From contig NZ_VSRN01000001.1 in the NCBI RefSeq assembly GCF_008369915.1, positions 1 to 64,000 of the forward strand: DNA of 64,000 nucleotides. Reading direction: 5' to 3'. The notes under the pieces are model-generated. The model searched no databases and was not told where the DNA came from. It saw nothing but the letters and a program-made list of their open reading frames with translations. A program made the position numbers and the translations under genes. Origin of the DNA: Dyadobacter sp. UC 10 (GTDB taxonomy: Bacteria; Bacteroidota; Bacteroidia; Cytophagales; Spirosomataceae). Positions 35,444 to 46,412 of the stretch are shown here, in pieces (position 1 is the first letter of the stretch; the number at the start of each line of letters is the position of its first letter).

Positions 35444-38400
35444 TTAGCTTTTACCAGTGAAGGTAAGCACGATCATTGTTTTCTTTTCCCCAGGCAAGCT
35501 AACTTCAATGTCGATGCCGAGCAGCACGCACAAATCTTTCACGATGACCAGGCCGATCCCTTTTTGGGCTGGGTTGCGGGAGGCGTAAAGCCATTCTTCA
35601 TAAGATTTGTAGTTCTTATTTAACCACATCATCTGGTCTGCCGGTATTCCCCCTCCATCATCTTCAATCACAATCCGGGTTTGTCCTGCCTCGGCGACCG
35701 CTGATATGTTGATTTGATACCGACTGACTTTCAACGCATTGTCGATTAAATTATGAACAATAATCGAAAGTAAGCTAGCGTCACTTTGTACCGTGACAGC
35801 CGGGTCAATCATCGTTTTGATACGAACTTCTCTTTGTGCTGCAATCGCAGTAAACAGTTCCGTAACCGAGGAAACCAATTCCGCTACGTTAACAGGCCCT
35901 ATTTGTCGGCGAGCTGACGGAGATTTGCTTTGCAGCTTGATGTAATCGAGCAGGTTCCTGGTAAGTGTATTTAATCTTTGCGACGTATTAAGCGTTTCAT
36001 CGCTCATAACCACAATCAGCGGATCAACGTCAGTCTGTCTGTGCACGTATGTGTTAAATTGTTTCAGCGAGAAACTGATGTAATGCAGCGGAGTCTGAAT
36101 GTCGTGGTTAACCGCAGCTATAATCTGGCTGATCACCCGGTAATGACGTATGAGATTAGCCTCGCGTTCTTTTCTGATGTGATATGCTGATCTGAACCGG
36201 ACTGATACCATAAACAGGCCCGCTATCAAAGCGATTGCCAATGCCCGGAACCACCATGTTTCATACCAGGCGCGATGAACATGCAGATACAATGATTTAT
36301 AGGTATAATCACCTGGATTAAAACCATTTACTTTCCGGATTTTCAGCACGTAGTCACCATAAGGCACGTTGGTGATTGCAATAATAAGATCCGGATTCAC
36401 GGGAATCCAGTTTTCCTCGCGGCCCGTTCCAGACAACTTATAATGCATGCGGACATTCTTTTCATTCCCCAGATAAGGCGTTGTAACGGTCAATCTTAGC
36501 TGCTCGAAATCCCGCGAAATTTGCAGCGAATCTTTTACTTGCAACCCAATTGTGTCTTCCTGAATTGCGCTAACAAATATACTATTGTCCGGAAGTTCCG
36601 GCTCGATTCTTTCAGGTTTAAACCAAACCAAACCGTCCATGGAAGGAAAGGATACCGTCCCATCCGAAAGCCTCACAGCGCATGGCTGACATCCACCATT
36701 GAATTCATTGGACAAAAAACCGTGTCGCTTATCATAATACTGGTAATAAACAAAGTCGATTTTACCATCTGCAAAATTCAGAAGTTCTCTTTTGGCGACC
36801 TGAAAAAGTCCATGGTTTGTATTGATCCAGAAAAAGCCGTTTCTATCTTCCACAATACAATGCGCAGTCGCTAAAAACCGATCGCTGTCCAGCGGGAAAT
36901 GAATAGCCCTGTCCTGTCTCAACAGGTAAATTCCATTCCCGTAAGTAGTCACCCAGGCGCCTTCACGGGTCATGTGAAAGCTTCGCACGGTCATTTTCTC
37001 AAAAGGCTTTACAGTGCGGAATGCTCCGGTCCTGGTATTGAGCCTGTAAAGACCACCCTCAGTTCCTACAAACATGGTTTCAGCGTCTTCCCGCTGCATA
37101 ATCAATATCCCTTTGGCGTTCAGGGTAACCATTTTCCGGGGCAGGTATTTACCCTCAGATTTTTCGAGGGTATAAATCGAATGATCCTCACATCCAATCC
37201 AGAGCCTGCCCCCAGGCTCTATATATAAAGATTTTGCCTTCTCAGGTAATTTTACAGACGCCAGAATTTTCTGACCAAACCGGTCCAGCTTATACAAATC
37301 GAAGCCAACGCCTGACCAGAATGTGCTGTCCCGCTCCTGCGCCATTATAAATTTGTTGCCCAAACGCTCCATAAACGGGGAAATCCTTTTTGCGACAGCC
37401 CCCATACCATCATTCCCGGAAGTAATCCAGTACCCCTGTGAAGTAAACACCGATCGGCCGGACACGGGTAACTGTGCATAATAAACGTTATCAGCATCCT
37501 CGCTTGCAAGTTTGTGCGTTTCGAAATTCTCTTTTTTGAAAACAAATAACCCTTTCGTAATACTTCCCAGGAACAAAAAACCATGTGGTTCATCAAAAAA
37601 TGCCGTTACGAAATTGAGGTTCTCAAAATCGAAACCCTTTAAGATTAACCGGGTGGTCAGGTTTCCGTTTGCCGTCGGCGTAAGGCTGTAAAAGCATTTG
37701 TTCAGATAAAGAAAAGCCTGGCGGGATATATTGTTCCAAAACAGGCGGGGACTCGTTTTTCGGGAAGAATAATGGCTGTTCGCTACAATATCGCCTCCGA
37801 TCAGAGCGCTTTGCGTAACTTCGCCTATCTTTTTGAAATTTCCCCCGCTATCTACCCCGTAAGGTTTGGCGTTAAGCAACATGACGTTTTTGAAAGGGCC
37901 TTTTGAGCTGTAAAGTTGTTTACCGTCGCGAAAACAGGTAACCTGGTCGTTTTGCCAGATGTAGGATGTCCGGCCATCGGCGGTGAAAAAATAGTGCTCA
38001 TAAAATGGATCTATATGGTACTGCGCAGGCAAGCCGGCCAGTATACTGTTGTGCCTGATCGTACTGCTGACAAATGGATTACGCTTCCGGTAACGGTCAT
38101 AGAAAGTAGTGTCGACAGAAACCAATCCGTTCGGAAGGACACCCATATATTCATTTTTTTCCGTGATGGCATAAAACAGGTATTGCTGATGCTTTGCACC
38201 GTCCGCAACAGCTGGGACGAACCCTCTGAGACGATTCGTTGACATTGGCAACACCGATCTTTCAAAAGTTACGAATCTGCGCCCATCGAAGCGGACGAGA
38301 CCGGCCTCGGTTGTAAGCCAGATAAACCCGTTTCGGTCCCCGCTCAGCGCTTTCACGCTGTTTTGAGGAAGCCCGTTTTCGTCGTTGAAATGCTGCATCC

Positions 38401-38497
38401 AGTACCCTTGCGGCGGCTGCTGGCCCGGCGCAGGCAACCCTGTCAGCACAAAAATTGACCCCAATAGTAGCATGGGTAGAAAACCTGCTTTCATCAT
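35444..38497 (-). CDS. Sensor histidine kinase with periplasmic propeller domain
   Basis: Encodes 1017 residues. The signal (MMKAGFLPMLLLGSIFV) is followed by two-component regulator propeller repeats (about 30-640), with blade motifs such as 'GLPQNSVKALSGDRNGFIWLTTEAGLVRFDGRRF' cut over successive strands, then a Y_Y_Y domain (about 650-740) and one transmembrane helix. The kinase core has an unusual H-box 'NHDIQTPLHYI' (usually HEIRTPL), the N-box 'NLIDNALK', G1 'EDDGGGIP' and G2 'GIGLVIV'. Unlike the HTCS at 48893, there is no attached receiver or DNA-binding domain. The LuxR-type regulator 45 bp upstream is its obvious partner. Confidence 0.9.
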   Translation of the reverse strand: MMKAGFLPMLLLGSIFVLTGLPAPGQQPPQGYWMQHFNDENGLPQNSVKALSGDRNGFIWLTTEAGLVRFDGRRFVTFERSVLPMSTNRLRGFVPAVADGAKHQQYLFYAITEKNEYMGVLPNGLVSVDTTFYDRYRKRNPFVSSTIRHNSILAGLPAQYHIDPFYEHYFFTADGRTSYIWQNDQVTCFRDGKQLYSSKGPFKNVMLLNAKPYGVDSGGNFKKIGEVTQSALIGGDIVANSHYSSRKTSPRLFWNNISRQAFLYLNKCFYSLTPTANGNLTTRLILKGFDFENLNFVTAFFDEPHGFLFLGSITKGLFVFKKENFETHKLASEDADNVYYAQLPVSGRSVFTSQGYWITSGNDGMGAVAKRISPFMERLGNKFIMAQERDSTFWSGVGFDLYKLDRFGQKILASVKLPEKAKSLYIEPGGRLWIGCEDHSIYTLEKSEGKYLPRKMVTLNAKGILIMQREDAETMFVGTEGGLYRLNTRTGAFRTVKPFEKMTVRSFHMTREGAWVTTYGNGIYLLRQDRAIHFPLDSDRFLATAHCIVEDRNGFFWINTNHGLFQVAKRELLNFADGKIDFVYYQYYDKRHGFLSNEFNGGCQPCAVRLSDGTVSFPSMDGLVWFKPERIEPELPDNSIFVSAIQEDTIGLQVKDSLQISRDFEQLRLTVTTPYLGNEKNVRMHYKLSGTGREENWIPVNPDLIIAITNVPYGDYVLKIRKVNGFNPGDYTYKSLYLHVHRAWYETWWFRALAIALIAGLFMVSVRFRSAYHIRKEREANLIRHYRVISQIIAAVNHDIQTPLHYISFSLKQFNTYVHRQTDVDPLIVVMSDETLNTSQRLNTLTRNLLDYIKLQSKSPSARRQIGPVNVAELVSSVTELFTAIAAQREVRIKTMIDPAVTVQSDASLLSIIVHNLIDNALKVSRYQINISAVAEAGQTRIVIEDDGGGIPADQMMWLNKNYKSYEEWLYASRNPAQKGIGLVIVKDLCVLLGIDIEVSLPGEKKTMIVLTFTGKS

Positions 38498-38542
38498 GCC
38501 GCTTACAAAAGATTAGAGTTCAAGACGTCCCTGACAACTACA

Positions 38543-39175
38543 TTATTCGTTTACCTTAAAATATTTTGTCAGTTCCAGTAGGTTGGTTATCCCGAGCTTT
38601 TCAAAAATTTTAGATTTATAAATGCTGATCGACGAGGCTGAAAGGTGTAGTGTTTCGCCGATCGCCTTGGTGGAATGCCCTTTGACCAAAAGCTGAGCCA
38701 CATCCAGTTCTTTTCCTGAAAGCTTGTCGATCACCGTATCCTGCGTGTCCCTGGAATTCAGTAACTGGTGAAAAACGTGCTGCATCACCTCGGGACTTGC
38801 ATAAACGCGCCCGCCAAGGACCTGATCCACCGCCCTGGTAAAATCCTCATTGATAGATGTTTTGGAAATGTACCCATTGGCGCCAGCTTTCAGGAAAGGT
38901 AATGCATACAAATGCTCATCATAGCTCGAACACACCAGAATTGGCAGCTCCGGCTGCCGCAGCCTGGCCGAGCTGACCATACTCACCTTATCGCCTCCGG
39001 GCAGGTTAATGTCCATGATCAGCAAGTCGAACCTGCGTTTTTCCAGGATCGCGATGGTCTTGGAAAAATCAGCCGTGCACGTGACCACCATATCCGGATT
39101 GTGGGTAGTCAACAAAAACTGCATTCCTGCCGATACGAGCGGGTGGTCCTCTGCGATAATGATCTGAATGCTCAT
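38543..39175 (-). CDS. NarL/FixJ-type response regulator
   Basis: Encodes 210 residues. The receiver domain (1-120) has its acidic pair 'IIAEDHPLV', phosphoacceptor Asp in 'LLIMDINLPGG', 'ILVCSSYDE' and the conserved Lys in 'GYISKTS'. The C-terminal LuxR helix-turn-helix is 'LSGKELDVAQLLVKGHSTKAIGETLHLSASSI' in two helices. It lies directly upstream of the propeller histidine kinase on the same strand and should be phosphorylated by it. Its target genes are not evident. Confidence 0.93.
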   Translation of the reverse strand: MSIQIIIAEDHPLVSAGMQFLLTTHNPDMVVTCTADFSKTIAILEKRRFDLLIMDINLPGGDKVSMVSSARLRQPELPILVCSSYDEHLYALPFLKAGANGYISKTSINEDFTRAVDQVLGGRVYASPEVMQHVFHQLLNSRDTQDTVIDKLSGKELDVAQLLVKGHSTKAIGETLHLSASSISIYKSKIFEKLGITNLLELTKYFKVNE

Positions 39176-39711
39176 TCTAAATGGACTAAAAATTGATTTC
39201 CGACTGTGCCCGGCAATAATATAAAAAATTCGTTCATCGTAGTACTTCTATAAATTATTAAATTTATTTAATAAAAAACAGCACAGATTTTAGCTAACCA
39301 TCCAATCTTTCGCAATGCCGTCCCCGGTTATACGCATTACCTTTACGCACGACGGGCTTATGAAATATACCCCTGACAAGGTATAACAGACCATCGCAAT
39401 CATAAGTAAATGGATTGATTTTGTAACATAGAGTACCTGATCATCTCCCGGTCCTGCCGGGAGATATGATTTGCAGCCCGGTTCCCACGCCAACCCACTG
39501 CCTTTCTTTTTGAAGGCCGGAGATTTTTTTTCAGGAATGAAACTGTAATAGCGTCATGCCCGCACCACTATTGTCCGTCAGATAAAGTTTGCAGCGTAGC
39601 CGGAAACCGATGGGGGGTGAGGGCTTATAAGGTAGCACCGGCATAGGTTATGAGCCGGTAACTAACTACTGGGTAAAGACGGCAATCGCCGGGGGAAATG
39701 AGCTTGTCCGT
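39176..39711. other. 536-bp segment without a convincing gene; hairpins and a 37-codon frame
   Basis: Nothing here is a firm gene. It holds a perfect 9-bp stem with a 5-base loop (ATCTCCCGG 39443-39451 with 39457-39465) and a second, weaker hairpin (ACCGGC 39637-39642 with GCCGGT 39654-39659). A 37-codon minus-strand frame runs 39644-39531 (MPVLPYKPSPPIGFRLR ... MTLLQFHS); its end faintly resembles the last strand of a kinase ATPase domain, so it could be a remnant. A 67-codon minus-strand frame (39290-39493) has no recognisable features. Confidence 0.4.
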
Positions 39712-40116
39712 CTAAGCCAGCGCCCGGACGTGATGGCAAACGTAAGGTTCACCGGAGAGAATCGAGTTGACGCACACAGCAAGATCGCTGGCTCCGCCAC
39801 TTTTAATAAGAAACCCTTTGACGCCGCTGCGGATTAGCGAACTGGCAAACTTAAAGCCCGGATTGTGCGCATAATACAGGATCACCGCGGCCATGGGGTT
39901 ATTCTTAATGGCTTTTTTCAATGCACTGCGGTCAATTTCAGGTTGTTCTTCCGACAGGCCGATGATAATGATGTCGACAGCCTCCTGCTGTATCCCGCCC
40001 GAGAAAGATTGAATACTCCCTGTTTCCAACATGACTACATTTTCAAACTGACTTGTTAGTATGGTCCTGATACCCGTACGAAATACCGGATGGTTATCAA
40101 TGAGTGCAATCGTCAT
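39712..40116 (-). CDS. Degenerate stand-alone receiver-domain protein
   Basis: Encodes 134 residues that align along their length with a NarL-type receiver domain: 'IALIDNHPVFRTGIRTIL' at the start and 'SGVKGFLIKSGGASDLAVCV' near the end, keeping the conserved Lys. However, the strand-3 phosphoacceptor Asp is replaced (DIIIIGLSEEQ instead of a D at the G position), and the strand-4 Ser/Thr position reads Tyr (AVILYYAH). There is no DNA-binding domain before the stop. It is therefore a pseudo-receiver that probably acts by protein contact, or a decaying regulator. No frameshifted helix-turn-helix is visible downstream. Confidence 0.7.
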   Translation of the reverse strand: MTIALIDNHPVFRTGIRTILTSQFENVVMLETGSIQSFSGGIQQEAVDIIIIGLSEEQPEIDRSALKKAIKNNPMAAVILYYAHNPGFKFASSLIRSGVKGFLIKSGGASDLAVCVNSILSGEPYVCHHVRALA

Positions 40117-40453
40117 GCCTGGAATATTTTTGTTTTGAACGTTGATCTCAATTATTTCCGGGCTCTTGCAGGTAGCATACAGCTGCTATTTCTATTAATT
40201 AAGCCAGATCAGCATGCCTGTAAACCAGCAGATGCGAGTGTAAGCTAATCCCGGATCAAATCTCAGGACAAATGTATCTGACGGGCTTTGATTCAGCATT
40301 GCAAAAAATTGAAATGTCAATTAAAAACCATGCATTCGTGATTTAAAAAAATTAAGTGCAAAAATCAACTAGTTCTACGATAAAGCTCGATAACCTTCAA
40401 CAGCTTCGACTCATGACCTGATCCTGCTCCTTTCAATGCGTGTTAGTGTACGA

Positions 40454-40484
40454 TTGATGAGAACGATGACAATTTTTATGTTTA
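40454..40484 (+). promoter_or_regulatory. Candidate promoter of the repeat-protein gene
   Basis: TTG at 40454-40456 and TATGTTTA at 40477-40484 are 20 bp apart. This matches the Bacteroidota -33/-7 arrangement, with one mismatch in TAnnTTTG. The predicted transcription start is about 27 bases before the ATG at 40517. The rest of the intergenic segment 40117-40516 shows no other feature. Confidence 0.5.
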
Positions 40485-40516
40485 AATTGGTTACATAAAA
40501 TCATCGCCACTTGCAC

Positions 40517-41014
40517 ATGAAACTAAGACTGACATTGGCAATGCTGACCTTTACGCTCGTTTCCCATGCTCAAGGCGTTGCGGTCAATTCGGATGGGACG
40601 CACTCTCATATTATCAATAACGGTGCCACTTCTGTCATCGTAAATTCTAACGGAACGCACGCTACTGCTTTTCACAATGGCAATACCTCGATCATCGTAA
40701 ACCCGAACGGAACGCACGCTACTGCTTTTCACAATGGTAATACATCGGTTATCGTGAACCCTGACGGGACACATTCCACCGCTTTTCGCAACGGAAATAC
40801 GTCGGTCGTGTTCAATCCGAACGGAACCACTTCCAGCGTCTTTCACAATGACGCTCCCCGGGATAAAGTGGGAACTGAGTCTTTGGACAGGCCCTTTTAT
40901 GGCTATGCCCGCCCGTGGCCGAGAGGCCCCGTAGTGCCCGACGCCGCGTATGTGGACCTGTCCCAATGGAAATCGGGACCTGTTATTCGGGTCCGCGTTA
41001 AAAAATACAGGTAG
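40517..41014 (+). CDS. Secreted protein with five 19-residue tandem repeats
   Basis: Encodes 165 residues from ATG 40517; an in-frame TTG six bases earlier is unlikely. A signal peptide (MKLRLTLAMLTFTLVSHAQ) is followed by five 19-residue repeats of the type 'SVIVNPNGTHATAFHNGNT' (residues 20-112), then a non-repeated basic C-terminus with 'ARPWPRGPVVPDAAYVDLSQ'. The repeats alternate beta-prone (VIVNPNGT) and polar segments, suggesting a beta-solenoid or beta-roll. Function is not recognised; an adhesive, matrix or surface role is conceivable. It stands alone on the plus strand. Confidence 0.75.
   Translation: MKLRLTLAMLTFTLVSHAQGVAVNSDGTHSHIINNGATSVIVNSNGTHATAFHNGNTSIIVNPNGTHATAFHNGNTSVIVNPDGTHSTAFRNGNTSVVFNPNGTTSSVFHNDAPRDKVGTESLDRPFYGYARPWPRGPVVPDAAYVDLSQWKSGPVIRVRVKKYR
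40574..40852 (+). repeat. 57-bp in-frame tandem repeat, five units (last one shorter)
   Basis: Five consecutive in-frame units of 57 bp encode 19-residue repeats inside the secreted protein at 40517-41014. The central units are nearly identical in DNA (for example AACGCACGCTACTGCTTTTC occurs twice). The outer units have diverged. The array could change length by slippage or recombination. Confidence 0.85.
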
Positions 41015-41192
41015 TCCGCTGCCGCGGGGAAGTTGCCTGCTCATTTACCGGCTTCATCTTAAAATAGGTGTAGATACATGATGGACAAATGATTAATAAG
41101 AATCTCCGGAATATCAGCCACAGTAGTGAACAGCCAGGTGACGCAACCATTTTCAAAATGGAAACAGTTGAAAATGATTTTCGGAACAAATC

Positions 41193-43139
<1,947 letters not shown>

Positions 43140-43180
43140 TTAATGGTTTTCGGGTTGATTGAAAAATAGCCGTAAGGCAG

Positions 43181-44101
43181 CTATGGGGATTTAAATGTAT
43201 CCTCAGCCCGGAGGCTTTGCTTTTTTGCGGTTGGAAATTGCGCGGGTACGGGATAGCTTACTTTGCCTGTGGCCAGCCATTCCGTAGCCCTGATCACCGT
43301 CGTCTGATAGCCCACACAACGATACGCCGGCGGATAAAACTCTCCCTTCCATAAATGTCCCAGACTTGAATTGTAGACCCGCCCCGCACCATAACTAACT
43401 ACCCATTCAACCGGCCAGGTCCGCTTTGTACTGGTACTATCATAGGCAAACGACAGCACCGTCAGGTTCTCGGCCGGCCCGCGAGGGAAATAGTATACCT
43501 CCGTATTTGCTGTCTGCCATTGGCTGGGATAGCCCTTATTGATAGGATGAGGATTCAATATTTGAATAAGCGCATTAAACCTGTCGCCATGGCCAGTCCC
43601 CTGTCCCTCGCCAGGCGGTATCCTGATCACGCTACTGGACGGACCAATTTCAAGCGCGTAGCCTTCTGAACTTTTACGCCATCCCAGGCCGATCATTTTG
43701 TCATATTCTTTCCAATGCGGGAATGCATTGTTACCTGAATGCAGAATATACAGCCCACCACCTCCCTTCACATACTCTTCCAGCTGCCGCTCCGCTCCGG
43801 CCGGCCATTTAAGCCGGGTGTTCTGAATATTATTGGTATTCTGGATCACAACAGCATACTTAGCAAATACGGGATTCCAGCCTGCACGTTCCACGGAATC
43901 GGCGGGAATGGTACTAACATCCACTTGGAAGCGTCCGCTTTCTTCCAGTATCCACTTCGTTACAGCGGTAGTCTGTTTCCAGTCATGGTTACTGAAACCG
44001 TCCACGATCAGGACCGGGATCGGCCCGGATTTCTGTGCCCGGGCAGAACAAAGACCGAGGCAGATCAGCGTGAAGAAAAAATGTGATTTGAGCATGAGCA
44101 T
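43181..44101 (-). CDS. ThuA domain-containing protein, secreted
   Basis: Encodes 306 residues. The signal (HFFFTLICLGLCSARAQ) is followed by a ThuA-like, class I glutamine amidotransferase-like fold: 'PVLIVDGFSNHDWKQTTAV', 'LEEYVKGGGGLYILHSGNNAF' and 'PVEWVVSYGAGRVYNSSLGH'. ThuA proteins accompany sugar catabolic genes; trehalose or other disaccharide use is known for some, but the chemistry is poorly defined. It sits 18 bp after the VOC gene and 53 bp before the esterase in the same operon. Confidence 0.87.
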   Translation of the reverse strand: MLMLKSHFFFTLICLGLCSARAQKSGPIPVLIVDGFSNHDWKQTTAVTKWILEESGRFQVDVSTIPADSVERAGWNPVFAKYAVVIQNTNNIQNTRLKWPAGAERQLEEYVKGGGGLYILHSGNNAFPHWKEYDKMIGLGWRKSSEGYALEIGPSSSVIRIPPGEGQGTGHGDRFNALIQILNPHPINKGYPSQWQTANTEVYYFPRGPAENLTVLSFAYDSTSTKRTWPVEWVVSYGAGRVYNSSLGHLWKGEFYPPAYRCVGYQTTVIRATEWLATGKVSYPVPAQFPTAKKQSLRAEDTFKSP

Positions 44102-44119
44102 TTTACAGTTAGTACCATT

Positions 44120-44641
44120 TTATTCCATTGGGCCGATCAGCTCCACAAAGTTGCCGTCGGGATCTTGTACCAGAACGAAGTGTAGTTTCTGGTTCAATGC
44201 GGTTGGCGTATTACCCAGAAAATCCACTTTTTGCTGTTTCAACCGCTCAATGACCGGTTTGAGCGCTTTGACCTGGATCGTAATGTATTGCATTCCCGTA
44301 TCGTCCTGAATGTATTTAGGCCGGGGATGCGCTGCCTTTTTGCCGAAACTCATCAGCTTCCATTCGTTGGCTTCCGGGCTGTTTTCGAGTTTAAGAATGT
44401 TGACATCCACAGCCACACCATTGGTCAGGCCCGAGCGTTTTCCAAAATCTTCATTGATCGTAAAATTTCCCGTTTTAACCATGCCAATCCCTTCGACATA
44501 AAAATCAAGCGAACGCTCCATGTCGGAGACCACGACGCCAACGCCGATGAGCCTGCTGGAAAAATTGGATTGCGCGTAAGTAGCACTGCCGAACAGCAGC
44601 ATAAAAAAGAACAGGCAGAATGCGGATATTGACTTTTGCAT
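44120..44641 (-). CDS. VOC-family (glyoxalase-like) protein, secreted
   Basis: Encodes 173 residues. The signal peptide (SAFCLFFFMLLFGSATYAQ) is followed by two beta-alpha-beta-beta-beta modules of the vicinal oxygen chelate fold: 'IGVGVVVSDMERSLDFYVEGIGM' and 'MQYITIQVKALKPVIERLKQ', ending 'FVLVQDPDGNFVELIGP', where Glu is a usual metal ligand. The typical first-module His is replaced by Val (GVGVVVS), so metal binding may be altered. It is in the utilisation operon; its role there is unknown. Confidence 0.85.
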   Translation of the reverse strand: MQKSISAFCLFFFMLLFGSATYAQSNFSSRLIGVGVVVSDMERSLDFYVEGIGMVKTGNFTINEDFGKRSGLTNGVAVDVNILKLENSPEANEWKLMSFGKKAAHPRPKYIQDDTGMQYITIQVKALKPVIERLKQQKVDFLGNTPTALNQKLHFVLVQDPDGNFVELIGPME

Positions 44642-44694
44642 ATTTAAAAATTGATTGTTGAACGCACGGGAGATACCAGTTTGACAGCTGGATA

Positions 44695-46380
44695 TTATTT
44701 CGAAACCTTTTCGAACATGGGATCATTGCCGCTGTATTTCAGGTATTTAAAAGAGGCAGAGTTGGTCGTTTTTTCGCCGGATGAAGTCGCATACATGCCA
44801 AACAAACAACCAATAAAACCGCCTGCTTCTTTGGTACTCAGGAATTTGGCATCGAGCTTGTCTTTCAGCAGTTGCCAGGAAGTACCATTGGAAAAATAAA
44901 AGCTGCAAGTCCCTCCGTCGGCCACGATACGCAGTTTAATTGGCGATGCGTCGGCAAGCGGCATTTGAGTAAGCAATTCCATTTCCTTGTCCTTCGGATT
45001 GCTTTTGTAAAGCTGGATCACAGGTTTGCCCTGATCCACTGATTTACTGATAAAATAAAAATGGCGCTCGTCCTGAAAAATGGTCAGACCTGCCTTTTCT
45101 TTTTCTGATTGAGCTGAAAAGTCAAGCTCGGTTTCAGTGGTGCAGTATAAATGTTGCTGGCGTTTACCGATAAAGGAGGGGTTACCCAGATCCATAATGG
45201 TCTCCGGCTTCAATTTCAGGGTCAGGCCGTTTTTTTTGGAAAGTGAAAATGAGCTGCTGTCGATGGTACGCATGAAAAGCAATGCCGGGTCCAGCGATTT
45301 CTCAAAAGTGAGTGTATAGGCAAAGTTCCCTGCCTGCGGAAGCGCTCCTTTCTGCTTCACTTCACTGAATGGCACCTTGTATTGATATTGAATTTCTTTG
45401 GTATCCGGATTAATAATCGGCCACTCGTCTTTCCAGGTGACGGGTGCTATGAAAGTTTCCCGTCCGGTATTGTAATAATCTCCTTCATAAGGCCTTACAG
45501 CGAGAAAAATAGCATACGTTTTACCATCCGGCCCATCTACAAACTGCGCATGGCCTGCGGAAGTGACCGGATCTTTCCGGTCTTCGGGAAGTCCCATTTG
45601 CGTCAAAATAGGATTGTTTTCATACGGCACGTACGGTCCCCAAACGGATTTGCTGCGAAATACCACTTCAGTATGATTGACGGACGTGCCGCCTTCGGCC
45701 GCGTACAGGTAATACCAGCCAAAACGCTTCATAATGTGTGGCGCTTCGATCCAGACAGGCTTTTTGCTAAGGTCCACCCCGCCATTGACCAACTGTTTTT
45801 CCTCCCCGATCACTTTCAACGTTACGGGGTCAATTTCATAAATGCGGATTGTCCTGTGGCCCGGATACAAGGATTTGCTCCCCGGCGCATCGCTGTTATA
45901 AACGATGTAAGCTTTATTATCGTCATCAAAAAAGAGCGACGGATCGATCCCCCGAACCTGCGGGACACGGACCGGGTTGCTCCACGGGCCTGCCGGATTT
46001 TTGGACGTGACCACAAAATTACCGTCATGATCAATATCGGTGCAGGTGACATAAAAAGTGCCGTTATGGTAACTGATCGCTGGTGCAAAAAGACCGCGGG
46101 TCAGTTTTTCACCTATGAAATCCATTTGCGACGGACGATCGATCACATTCCCGATCTGCTTCCAGTTTTTTAAATCCTTGCTGTGAAATACAGGGATACC
46201 CGGAAAGTAGGAGAAAGTCGAATTGACCAGATAATAGTCCTTCCCGACCTGCACCACGCTCGGGTCGGGATAGAAGCCCGTCAGGATTGGGTTTACAATC
46301 GTGGTTGTCTGCGCCGTAGCAGCATAACTTATCACAAGAAAAAATACTGTAAAAACAGCCTGAGCAAATCGCTTGTTCAT
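44695..46380 (-). CDS. GH43 family glycoside hydrolase (beta-xylosidase/arabinofuranosidase type)
   Basis: Encodes 561 residues with a signal peptide (FAQAVFTVFFLVISYAATAQ). The five-bladed propeller (about 25-330) has all three catalytic acids: Asp in 'TGFYPDPSVVQVG', the pKa-modulating Asp in 'VRGIDPSLFFDD', and Glu in 'VWIEAPHIMKRFGWYYLY'. A C-terminal concanavalin-like domain (about 350-550, 'TETELDFSAQSEKEKAGLTIFQD') is typical of the GH43 beta-xylosidase group. It would release xylose or arabinose from oligosaccharides in the periplasm. It lies 32 bp after the GH95 gene in the same operon. Confidence 0.92.
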   Translation of the reverse strand: MNKRFAQAVFTVFFLVISYAATAQTTTIVNPILTGFYPDPSVVQVGKDYYLVNSTFSYFPGIPVFHSKDLKNWKQIGNVIDRPSQMDFIGEKLTRGLFAPAISYHNGTFYVTCTDIDHDGNFVVTSKNPAGPWSNPVRVPQVRGIDPSLFFDDDNKAYIVYNSDAPGSKSLYPGHRTIRIYEIDPVTLKVIGEEKQLVNGGVDLSKKPVWIEAPHIMKRFGWYYLYAAEGGTSVNHTEVVFRSKSVWGPYVPYENNPILTQMGLPEDRKDPVTSAGHAQFVDGPDGKTYAIFLAVRPYEGDYYNTGRETFIAPVTWKDEWPIINPDTKEIQYQYKVPFSEVKQKGALPQAGNFAYTLTFEKSLDPALLFMRTIDSSSFSLSKKNGLTLKLKPETIMDLGNPSFIGKRQQHLYCTTETELDFSAQSEKEKAGLTIFQDERHFYFISKSVDQGKPVIQLYKSNPKDKEMELLTQMPLADASPIKLRIVADGGTCSFYFSNGTSWQLLKDKLDAKFLSTKEAGGFIGCLFGMYATSSGEKTTNSASFKYLKYSGNDPMFEKVSK

Positions 46381-46412
46381 GTTTTTGTGGCTTAATCAGC
46401 AGGTAAAAAAGG

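Noticed and set aside
39290..39493. 67-codon minus-strand frame
   Set aside because: It has no signal peptide or domain, and codon usage looks unlike neighbouring genes; probably chance.
40574..40852. Repeat array considered as a CRISPR
   Set aside because: Units are contiguous 57-bp in-frame coding repeats with no unique spacers and no cas genes nearby.
41148..41176. Perfect 9-bp inverted repeat (CATTTTCAA with TTGAAAATG) after the esterase gene
   Set aside because: The stem is AT-rich and weak, and no U-run follows on the minus strand, so I do not call a terminator.
45382..46173. Plus-strand frame of 263 codons
   Set aside because: It lies opposite the GH43 gene, which has all three catalytic acids.
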